Shown here piece by piece: positions 25,624-29,646 of a DNA stretch of 33,179 nucleotides (position 1 is its first letter; each line of letters starts with the position of its first letter). Under the pieces are notes generated by a model that was given only the letters and a program-made list of their open reading frames with translations, made no database searches and was not told the DNA's origin. Source of the DNA: Candidatus Erabacter solicola (GTDB taxonomy: Bacteria > Vulcanimicrobiota > Vulcanimicrobiia > Vulcanimicrobiales > Vulcanimicrobiaceae). The translations under genes and the position numbers were made by a program. The stretch covers positions 1 through 33,179 of the forward strand of contig PLDY01000096.1 in assembly GCA_003136895.1 (NCBI GenBank), read 5' to 3'.

Positions 25624-25651
25624 TTGACAATTGCCCGGCGCATGGTATTCT
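25624..25651 (+). promoter_or_regulatory. Sigma70-like promoter ahead of structured RNA and tRNA array
   Basis: A consensus -35 TTGACA (25624-25629) is followed after 16 bases by TATTCT (25646-25651). It is the best-matching promoter I can see in the window. The predicted start is near 25658, just before the structured RNA. With leaky termination it could also serve the tRNA array, which begins seven bases after the hairpin. Confidence 0.6.
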
Positions 25652-25657
25652 TCTAGC

Positions 25658-25860
25658 AATGGAGACTTTGTTCGTGACCTATACATCCTCGGCCCAAAGG
25701 CTATCAACGAGCGGCAGATTATCGGATTGCTTCGGCATATCCGAACCAATGAATCATGCCGCCAAGTCGATTGGTCGCGAGGTCGCGATCGCGTAAGGGT
25801 ACGTCCGCACAACCTTTTCTCTTCAAGAGAGGCCGGGCGGAAACGCCCGGCCTCTCTTGC
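25658..25860 (+). ncRNA. Highly structured non-coding RNA candidate (6S-like rod)
   Basis: Between the promoter and the terminator hairpin lies a roughly 200-base transcript that folds as one long interrupted rod. The paired segments are: CCTCG 25687-25691 with CGAGG 25778-25782; CCAA 25694 with TTGG 25771; CGA-GCGGCA 25708-25716 with TGCCGC 25757-25762 and TCG 25767-25769; GATT 25717 with AATC 25752; TCGGAT 25722 with ATCCGA 25739; and TGC/GCA closed by a C(UUCG)G tetraloop at 25731-25734. Size, rod shape, an internal asymmetric bubble (25698-25707) and its own promoter and terminator are reminiscent of 6S RNA, the RNA polymerase regulator. It could equally be a leader of the tRNA operon. 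The open frame across it has no family features. Confidence 0.5.
25825..25858 (+). terminator. Intrinsic terminator-like hairpin before tRNA array
   Basis: A 15-bp perfect stem (25825-25839 with 25844-25858) closes a GAAA tetraloop. The following bases are gctttat, so the T-tract is weak. It ends the structured RNA and sits seven bases before the first tRNA, which suggests partial read-through into the array. Confidence 0.7.
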
Positions 25861-25865
25861 TTTAT

Positions 25866-25938
25866 GGCGTTCTAACCCAAACGGCGCGGGGGCAGCTTGT
25901 GACGCTGCTAGTAATGGGTTCGACTCCCATCGGACGCC
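25866..25938 (+). tRNA. tRNA-His(GTG), aberrant
   Basis: The anticodon arm GCAGC-TTGTGAC-GCTGC and T-arm ATGGG-TTCGACT-CCCAT are clean. Read as a His tRNA with G-1 paired to C73, position 8 becomes A instead of U and pair 7-66 is mismatched; a seven-pair acceptor instead leaves one extra base before position 66. No complete CCA is encoded. It is separated from the rest of the array by a 177-base spacer (25939-26117) in which I see no gene. Confidence 0.7.
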
Positions 25939-26117
25939 CAGTCTTCTTCCAAAACGAATTCCAGATCATTGAAAACTGCACGGTATTCTCTTAGCACGGG
26001 CTCGACGCGGCGATTTTTCTCCGCACCGCAGACACCTGTAGTTTCGTGCGCCCTTTTCAAGGATGACAGTCGATGTGTGGATTCAGTCGAGCGAGCCACG
26101 ATGTAGTCGACGAATAA

Positions 26118-26192
26118 AGATCGATAGCGTAACGGGCAACGCACGGCGCTCCAAACGCCGAGTAGAGGGTTCGAGTCCTTCTCGGTCTGCCA
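26118..26192 (+). tRNA. tRNA-Trp(CCA)
   Basis: Full cloverleaf: acceptor AGATCGA/TCGGTCT, D-stem GCGT/ACGC, anticodon arm CGGCG-CTCCAAA-CGCCG, T-arm GAGGG-TTCGAGT-CCTTC, G73 and encoded CCA. U8 and U33 are present; one of the most canonical members of the array. Confidence 0.93.
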
Positions 26193-26203
26193 GTTCGGTA
26201 TAA

Positions 26204-26236
26204 CGATGGGAGGTGCTTGGCCGGCACCTTCCATCG
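26204..26236. other. Strong hairpin in spacer between tRNA-Trp and tRNA-Ser
   Basis: CGATGG/CCATCG and AGGTGC/GCACCT stack on a G-T wobble to give a 13-bp stem with a seven-base loop. No T-run follows. It could be a processing or termination signal after the His/Trp pair. Confidence 0.45.
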
Positions 26237-26248
26237 CCCCGAACCCTT

Positions 26249-26342
26249 GGAGCGATGGCCGATGCTGGTAAGGCGCTGCTCTGCTACAGCAGTGAAGCTC
26301 AGATAATGGGCTGCGTGAGTTCGATTCTCACTCGCTCCTCCA
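26249..26342 (+). tRNA. tRNA-Ser(GCT), class II
   Basis: Acceptor GGAGCGA/TCGCTCC, anticodon arm CTGCT-CTGCTAC-AGCAG, a long variable arm of Ser type, T-arm GTGAG-TTCGATT-CTCAC, U73 where Ser tRNAs usually have G73, encoded CCA. It abuts the next tRNA with no spacer base. Confidence 0.9.
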
Positions 26343-26414
26343 CGGGAGATAGCCGAGACAGATTAGCGATGCGTTGAAGGCGCGTAGACGCCGGTGCAAT
26401 ACCGGCTCTCCCGG
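26343..26414 (+). tRNA. tRNA-Phe(GAA)-like, degenerate T-loop
   Basis: Acceptor CGGGAGA/TCTCCCG is perfect and the anticodon arm ATGCG-TTGAAGG-CGCGT gives GAA. The T-loop is TGCAATA instead of TTCRANY, so the U54-U55-C56 signature is broken. The D-stem is poor and no CCA is encoded. Possibly a tRNA losing function, or one with altered elbow contacts. Confidence 0.7.
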
Positions 26415-26435
26415 CAACTACGAATGCGGACAGAC

Positions 26436-26463
26436 GCGAGTTCGATTCTCGCCGAGGGTTCCA
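26436..26463 (+). pseudogene. 3' remnant of a tRNA gene
   Basis: T-arm GCGAG-TTCGATT-CTCGC, the 3' acceptor strand CGAGGGT, U73 and CCA are intact, but no matching 5' acceptor strand exists in the 21 bases since the previous tRNA. The piece could be a deletion remnant or a residual integration site, since integrases commonly target exactly this part of tRNA genes. Confidence 0.7.
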
Positions 26464-26465
26464 AT

Positions 26466-26542
26466 GGGTCGGAATGTTCCAAGGCTGGCGAGCCTCACTT
26501 GCAATGAGGCTGTGTAGAGTTCGATTCTCTATCGATCCACCA
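26466..26542 (+). tRNA. tRNA-Ala(TGC)-like
   Basis: Acceptor GGGTCGG/TCGATCC, anticodon arm CCTCA-CTTGCAA-TGAGG, T-arm TAGAG-TTCGATT-CTCTA, A73 and CCA. The D-arm does not form a normal four-pair stem and A replaces U8. The G3-U70 pair that specifies alanine is present (G3 opposite T70), which supports Ala identity. Confidence 0.8.
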
Positions 26543-26561
26543 ACTATCCAGAACATCCCAA

Positions 26562-26645
26562 TGCTCGGTGGCGGAATGGGAGACGCACCTGGTTGTTACC
26601 CAGGCGTCGAAAGGCGTGTTGGTTCAAGTCCAACCCGAGCAGCCA
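26562..26645 (+). tRNA. Class II (Leu-like) tRNA with Asn anticodon GTT
   Basis: The body is textbook Leu class II: GGTGGCGGAAT in the 5' part, AGACGC after the D-loop, a variable arm CGTCGAAAGGCG and the T-arm GTTGG-TTCAAGT-CCAAC. The anticodon arm CCTGG-TTGTTAC-CCAGG, however, reads GTT (Asn). G73 and the U1-A72 pair resemble bacterial tRNA-Asn rather than Leu (A73). CCA is encoded. Charging by LeuRS, SerRS or AsnRS cannot be decided from sequence. Confidence 0.85.
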
Positions 26646-26646
26646 A

Positions 26647-26721
26647 GCCCGACTAGCACAATCCGGTAGATGCAACTCGCTCAGAACGAGTAGGTTCGCG
26701 GTTCGAATCCGCGGTCGGGTA
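26647..26721 (+). tRNA. Class I tRNA with Leu anticodon CAG
   Basis: Acceptor GCCCGAC/GTCGGGT, D-stem starting GCA, anticodon arm ACTCG-CTCAGAA-CGAGT (CAG), only a five-base variable loop, T-arm CGCGG-TTCGAAT-CCGCG, A73, no CCA. Bacterial Leu tRNAs normally have a long variable arm, so this combination is atypical. Confidence 0.85.
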
Positions 26722-26728
26722 CGAACGA

Positions 26729-26818
26729 GCCGATGTAGCAGAATGGTACTTGCGCGGCGCTCAGAACGCCGGTCGACCGTGACGGTCATTGGAGGTTCGA
26801 ATCCTCTCATCGGCACCA
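26729..26818 (+). tRNA. tRNA-Leu(CAG), class II
   Basis: Acceptor GCCGATG/CATCGGC, D-stem GCAG/TTGC, anticodon arm CGGCG-CTCAGAA-CGCCG, long variable arm with stem GACCG/CGGTC, T-arm GGAGG-TTCGAAT-CCTCT, A73 and CCA. Fits a normal bacterial Leu tRNA and shares its anticodon with the preceding class I gene. Confidence 0.92.
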
Positions 26819-26819
26819 A

Positions 26820-26898
26820 CTCGTCGTTGCTCAATTGGTAGAAGCCGTCGCTCTTAAAAAGCGATGTTGTCGCGGTTCGAATCCGCGCGACGAGACCA
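26820..26898 (+). tRNA. Class I tRNA with Leu anticodon TAA
   Basis: Acceptor CTCGTCG/CGACGAG, anticodon arm TCGCT-CTTAAAA-AGCGA (TAA), short variable loop, T-arm CGCGG-TTCGAAT-CCGCG identical to the class I CAG tRNA, A73 and CCA. The D-arm appears one base longer than usual. Second short-variable-loop tRNA with a Leu anticodon. Confidence 0.85.
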
Positions 26899-26899
26899 T

Positions 26900-26984
26900 G
26901 CGATCGTGGTGAAATTGGCAAACGCACCACCCCGAGACGGTGACGCCGCAAGGCTTACGGGTTCAAGTCCCGTCGATCGCACCA
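26900..26984 (+). tRNA. tRNA-Leu(GAG), class II, C33
   Basis: Acceptor GCGATCG/CGATCGC, Leu-type GTGGTGAAATTGGCAAACGCA, variable arm ACGCCGCAAGGCTT, T-arm ACGGG-TTCAAGT-CCCGT, A73 and CCA. The anticodon stem has four good pairs plus a 27-43 mismatch, and the loop CCGAGAC puts C at position 33. Confidence 0.85.
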
Positions 26985-26985
26985 C

Positions 26986-27068
26986 GCCGGTTATCCCGAG
27001 GAGGGAACGTTGGCTGTAAACCAACTGCGCTGCGCGCAACGGGAGTTCGACTCTCTCAACCGGCACCA
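26986..27068 (+). tRNA. tRNA-Tyr(GTA), class II
   Basis: Acceptor GCCGGTT/AACCGGC, D-stem CCC/GGG, anticodon arm GTTGG-CTGTAAA-CCAAC, long variable arm as expected for bacterial Tyr, T-arm GGGAG-TTCGACT-CTCTC, A73 and CCA. Position 8 is A instead of U. Confidence 0.9.
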
Positions 27069-27069
27069 C

Positions 27070-27170
27070 GCCTGCCTAGTTTAAACGGAAAAACGCTCGT
27101 CTTATAAACGAGTAAAAGCGCCCGGCCGATTACCGGGAGAATCTGGGTTCGATTCCCGGGGCAGGTACCA
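27070..27170 (+). tRNA. Ile(TAT)-anticodon tRNA with a 30-base variable region
   Basis: Acceptor GCCTGCC/GGCAGGT, D-stem GTTT/AAAC, anticodon arm CTCGT-CTTATAA-ACGAG (TAT, reading AUA), T-arm CTGGG-TTCGATT-CCCGG, A73 and CCA. The variable region 27113-27142 is 30 bases and contains its own stem CCCGG/CCGGG. Ile tRNAs are class I with a short variable loop, so both the size and the rare UAU anticodon are unusual. Seryl- or leucyl-type charging is conceivable. Confidence 0.85.
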
Positions 27171-27171
27171 C

Positions 27172-27245
27172 GGCTTCTTAGTTCAAGGGCAGAACGTCTG
27201 TTTCATACGCAGATTACGACGGCTCGACTCCGTCAGAAGCCACCA
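27172..27245 (+). tRNA. tRNA-Met/Ile2(CAT)
   Basis: Acceptor GGCTTCT/AGAAGCC, D-stem GTTC/GAAC, anticodon arm TCTGT-TTCATAC-GCAGA, T-arm GACGG-CTCGACT-CCGTC with C54 in place of T54, A73 and CCA. The paired first base argues against the initiator; elongator Met or lysidine-modified Ile2 cannot be separated here. Confidence 0.87.
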
Positions 27246-27246
27246 T

Positions 27247-27321
27247 AGGGATGTTGCGCAGTGGTAACGCGTTTGCTTCGGGAGCAAAAGTTCGCAGGTT
27301 CGATTCCTGTCATCCCTGCCA
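27247..27321 (+). tRNA. tRNA-Pro(CGG)
   Basis: Acceptor AGGGATG/CATCCCT, D-stem GCG/CGC, anticodon arm TTTGC-TTCGGGA-GCAAA, T-arm GCAGG-TTCGATT-CCTGT, G73 (Pro usually A73) and CCA. Confidence 0.9.
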
Positions 27322-27322
27322 T

Positions 27323-27394
27323 GCCGGCGTAGCTCGCGATCGAGCGCGCGCACTTGTAATGCGCAAGGGATCGGTTCGACTCCGATCGCCGGCT
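27323..27394 (+). tRNA. tRNA-Thr(TGT)
   Basis: Acceptor GCCGGCG/CGCCGGC, D-stem GCTC/GAGC with a short loop lacking the GG pair, anticodon arm GCGCA-CTTGTAA-TGCGC, T-arm ATCGG-TTCGACT-CCGAT, U73, no CCA. It is the last tRNA before the lipoprotein gene. Confidence 0.88.
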
Positions 27395-27473
27395 TCAATT
27401 CATCTGGGCAGGCGGCGTACAGCGGCCATCTCGAATTCTCGTAGGCCCGAAGCGTTCCGTGAGGGATCCTTAG

Positions 27474-28679
27474 ATGCTCCGCCGGCTGTCTGCCTCTGCG
27501 TTCATCGTCTGCCTCTGCGCGGCGCTATCGGATTGCGGAGGCGGCGGCAGCTCGCCGCCGATCCCGGGCAACTCCGGCGGATCTCCGGGAACCGGCGGCC
27601 CTGCGATCGACGCGCTCGTCGCGCAGAATTACCCCGGCGGCTGGGGCGTCGAGGTTGCGATCTTCCGCAACGGGACGCCAATCTTCGAACGCGGGTACGG
27701 GTTGCGAGATCGCGGCTTACCGGACACCTTCGCGCCGGTCGATATCTTCGGCGTTCAGCAGCCGGACCAATTGTTCGGGCTCGCGCGAGGAGCGTTCGCG
27801 CCGGATGCAAACACGATCTTCGACCTGGCATCGGTCAGCAAAGAGTTCACCGCCGGAGCCATTCTCTTGCTCCAACAGGACGGGAAACTCTCCGTTAATG
27901 ACCCTCTCTCGAAGTACTTCCCAACGTTCCCGAACGGCGGCGCCATCACGTTGCTCAGTCTTCTGCATCACAACAGCGGCCTGGTCGACTACAATAACTT
28001 CGGCGATTCGCCCGATTTCACCGGCGCCTACAATGCGTTCATGGCGAGCGGGCAGACGAACTATCAGCCCATCGTCGATCAGCTCGCGACCTTCCCGTTG
28101 GATTTTGCTCCGGGAACGAACTTCGAGTACAGCAACACGAACTATCTCCTTCTCGGAATCGTCGTCGCGAAGGTCAGCGGCCAGACGCTACGGGCGTTCT
28201 TGCAGCAGCGCGTTTTCGGGCCGCTCGGGATGACGCAGACGCAGCAAGGCGAACCCCAGGCGCCCGTCACCGACCTCGCGCTCGGATATCGAAATCCAAG
28301 CGGCACCATAGTGCGCGCCTGGCAATGGAATCTCGATTGGCTCGCTGGGCCGGGCGGGATGACCTCGACCGTTGGAGATCTCGAAAAATGGGATTTGTCG
28401 GTGCGAACTCCGGGAATCTTCACACAGGCCTCGCTGACCCAGATGTTTGCGCCGGGTCCCTTTCCACAATCGGTCGGTGCGTACGCGGACGGCTGGTTCG
28501 TCGCGACGCTCAACGGCCATCAGTATATTTGGCACGATGGCGCGGTCGGCGGCTATCAGACGATGAATGCGACTTTCCCGAGCGACGGCATCGACATCGT
28601 CATCCTGACGAACGACGGAACCGGGCTGGATCCCTATTTCATCGTCCCGCAACTCTTCGCCATCGCTCAATCACTGTAG
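27474..28679 (+). CDS. Beta-lactamase-fold serine hydrolase, probable lipoprotein, inside the tRNA array
   Basis: A 401-residue protein of the class C beta-lactamase/penicillin-binding-protein-like family. The N-terminal signal ends at C21 after LSD, followed by a Gly/Ser/Pro-rich tether, so it is probably a lipoprotein, although Asp at -1 is atypical for a lipobox. Catalytic motifs are S120-x-x-K123 (SVSK), Y219-S-N221 (YSN) and H354-D-G356 in the place of KTG. Such enzymes are esterases, D-aminopeptidases or peptidoglycan hydrolases; true beta-lactamase activity is not implied. GAGGGA lies before the ATG. It splits the tRNA array (tRNA-Thr 79 bases before, tRNA-Pro 11 bases after), and its composition matches the chromosome rather than the tRNA spacers. 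Confidence 0.9.
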   Translation: MLRRLSASAFIVCLCAALSDCGGGGSSPPIPGNSGGSPGTGGPAIDALVAQNYPGGWGVEVAIFRNGTPIFERGYGLRDRGLPDTFAPVDIFGVQQPDQLFGLARGAFAPDANTIFDLASVSKEFTAGAILLLQQDGKLSVNDPLSKYFPTFPNGGAITLLSLLHHNSGLVDYNNFGDSPDFTGAYNAFMASGQTNYQPIVDQLATFPLDFAPGTNFEYSNTNYLLLGIVVAKVSGQTLRAFLQQRVFGPLGMTQTQQGEPQAPVTDLALGYRNPSGTIVRAWQWNLDWLAGPGGMTSTVGDLEKWDLSVRTPGIFTQASLTQMFAPGPFPQSVGAYADGWFVATLNGHQYIWHDGAVGGYQTMNATFPSDGIDIVILTNDGTGLDPYFIVPQLFAIAQSL

Positions 28680-28690
28680 CTTCCCAGCAC

Positions 28691-28764
28691 CTAGGTGTAG
28701 CGAAGCGTATCGCGCTCGGCCTGGAACCGAGAGAGCGCAGGTTCAAATCCTGCCGCCTAGACCA
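28691..28764 (+). tRNA. tRNA-Pro(TGG), C33
   Basis: Acceptor CTAGGTG/CGCCTAG, D-stem GCGA/TCGC with a six-base loop lacking GG, anticodon arm CTCGG-CCTGGAA-CCGAG (TGG, C at 33), T-arm GCAGG-TTCAAAT-CCTGC, A73 and CCA. Confidence 0.85.
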
Positions 28765-28765
28765 C

Positions 28766-28841
28766 GCCCACCAAGCAGACGTGGAATTGCACCGGGTTTT
28801 TACCCCGGATATGCTCGGTTCAAATCCGAGGGTGGGCACCA
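28766..28841 (+). tRNA. tRNA-Lys(TTT)
   Basis: Acceptor GCCCACC/GGTGGGC, D-stem GCAG/TTGC, anticodon arm CCGGG-TTTTTAC-CCCGG, T-arm CTCGG-TTCAAAT-CCGAG, A73 and CCA. A replaces U8. Confidence 0.9.
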
Positions 28842-28845
28842 GCTT

Positions 28846-28924
28846 CCGCGCGCCGCGCAATTGGAATGCGCACCGATCTTCTAAATCGGACAAGATGCGG
28901 GTTCGAATCCCGCCGCGCGGTCCA
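28846..28924 (+). tRNA. tRNA-Arg(TCT)
   Basis: Acceptor CCGCGCG/CGCGCGG, D-stem GCGC/GCGC, anticodon arm CCGAT-CTTCTAA-ATCGG, seven-base variable loop, T-arm GCGGG-TTCGAAT-CCCGC, U73 and CCA. Position 8 is C instead of U. Confidence 0.9.
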
Positions 28925-28925
28925 A

Positions 28926-29000
28926 TCCCGGTTCGTCTAGGCGCTAAGACGGCAGCTTTTGGATCTGCTCAGGGTGGTTGAAGTCCATCACCGGGAACCA
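28926..29000 (+). tRNA. tRNA-Gln(TTG)
   Basis: Acceptor TCCCGGT/ACCGGGA, D-stem GTCT/AGAC, anticodon arm GCAGC-TTTTGGA-TCTGC with a 31-39 mismatch, T-arm GGTGG-TTGAAGT-CCATC with G56 instead of C56, A73 and CCA. The C56 change would disrupt the G19-C56 elbow pair. Confidence 0.85.
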
Positions 29001-29001
29001 C

Positions 29002-29075
29002 GCCGGCTTAGCACAATGGCAATGCGTCGCACCCGTAATGCGATGACGGCAGTTCGATTCTGCCAGCCGGCTCCA
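29002..29075 (+). tRNA. tRNA-Thr(CGT), C33
   Basis: Acceptor GCCGGCT/AGCCGGC, D-stem starting GCA, anticodon arm TCGCA-CCCGTAA-TGCGA (CGT, C at 33), T-arm GGCAG-TTCGATT-CTGCC, U73 and CCA. Confidence 0.88.
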
Positions 29076-29076
29076 C

Positions 29077-29151
29077 GCCCCCGCAGCTCGATGGACGAGC
29101 GGCGCGCTTCGAACGCGTAGGTTGCAGGTTCGAATCCTGTCGGGGGCTCCA
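29077..29151 (+). tRNA. tRNA-Arg(TCG)
   Basis: Acceptor GCCCCCG/CGGGGGC, D-stem GCTC/GAGC, anticodon arm GCGCG-CTTCGAA-CGCGT, T-arm GCAGG-TTCGAAT-CCTGT, U73 and CCA. C replaces U8. Confidence 0.9.
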
Positions 29152-29153
29152 CT

Positions 29154-29229
29154 GATGACGTCGGCAAATGGGAAGCCCGCGCACCGCAAATGCGCTACCG
29201 AGTGTGTTCGATTCACACCGTCATCTCCA
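29154..29229 (+). tRNA. tRNA-Cys(GCA), C33
   Basis: Acceptor GATGACG/CGTCATC, D-stem GGC/GCC, anticodon arm GCGCA-CCGCAAA-TGCGC (GCA, C at 33), T-arm GTGTG-TTCGATT-CACAC, U73 (normal for Cys) and CCA. Confidence 0.88.
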
Positions 29230-29233
29230 ACGT

Positions 29234-29322
29234 GGAAGGTACCGCCGGGTGGCTGGCAACTGGTCCTGAAAACCAGGGCGACGTGATGAGCGTCGATGGT
29301 TCGACTCCGTTACCTTCCTCCA
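29234..29322 (+). tRNA. tRNA-Ser(TGA), class II, C33
   Basis: Acceptor GGAAGGT/ACCTTCC, anticodon arm CTGGT-CCTGAAA-ACCAG (TGA, C at 33), long variable arm with stem GACG/CGTC, T-arm GATGG-TTCGACT-CCGTT, U73 and CCA. A occupies position 8. Confidence 0.88.
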
Positions 29323-29323
29323 C

Positions 29324-29398
29324 GCACGCGTAGCTCAACGGTAGAGCATCCGGTTGTCGACCGGAAGGTCGTGGGATCGTCACCCATCGCGTGCGCCA
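29324..29398 (+). tRNA. tRNA-Asp(GTC), altered T-loop
   Basis: Acceptor GCACGCG/CGCGTGC, canonical D-arm GCTC/GAGC, anticodon arm TCCGG-TTGTCGA-CCGGA, T-stem GTGGG/CCCAT with loop ATCGTCA, so T54 and A58 are changed. G73 (as in Asp) and CCA. Confidence 0.9.
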
Positions 29399-29399
29399 T

Positions 29400-29475
29400 G
29401 CCGACGTAGCTCAACCGGAAGAGCTACAGGTTCTTACCCTGTGCGTTGTGGGTTCGAGTCCCACCGTCGGCCCCA
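29400..29475 (+). tRNA. tRNA-Lys(CTT)
   Basis: Acceptor GCCGACG/CGTCGGC, D-arm GCTC/GAGC, anticodon arm ACAGG-TTCTTAC-CCTGT, T-arm GTGGG-TTCGAGT-CCCAC, C73 (Lys usually A73) and CCA. Confidence 0.92.
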
Positions 29476-29476
29476 T

Positions 29477-29548
29477 GCGGATTTCGTCCAACGACTAGGA
29501 TACGGCGTTTTCACCGCCGTGATGCGGGGTCAGCACCCGCAGTCCGCA
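29477..29548 (+). tRNA. tRNA-Glu(TTC), altered T-loop
   Basis: Acceptor GCGGATT/AGTCCGC, Glu-like TCGTCCAAC D-arm, anticodon arm CGGCG-TTTTCAC-CGCCG, T-stem GCGGG/CCCGC with loop GTCAGCA (T54 and A58 lost), A73, no CCA. Confidence 0.85.
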
Positions 29549-29562
29549 TCATTCAATGTCAC

Positions 29563-29637
29563 GTTGCCGTAGCTCAGCGGTAGAGCGCCGCCCCGATAAG
29601 GCGGAGGTCGACGGCTCGATACCGTCCGGCAGCACCA
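29563..29637 (+). tRNA. tRNA-Ile(GAT), C33
   Basis: Acceptor GTTGCCG/CGGCAGC, canonical D-arm GCTC/GAGC, anticodon arm CCGCC-CCGATAA-GGCGG (GAT, C at 33), T-arm GACGG-CTCGATA-CCGTC with C54, A73 and CCA. Confidence 0.9.
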
Positions 29638-29646
29638 GGCACTCAC

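Noticed and set aside
25658-25860. tmRNA or SRP RNA
   Set aside because: There is no tRNA-like end, tag reading frame or SRP GGAAG/GCAG loop motif; the rod fold fits neither.
26544-26951. Protein-coding frames across the tRNA array
   Set aside because: They run through well-formed tRNAs on the opposite strand, are Arg/Leu-rich and lack ribosome sites.
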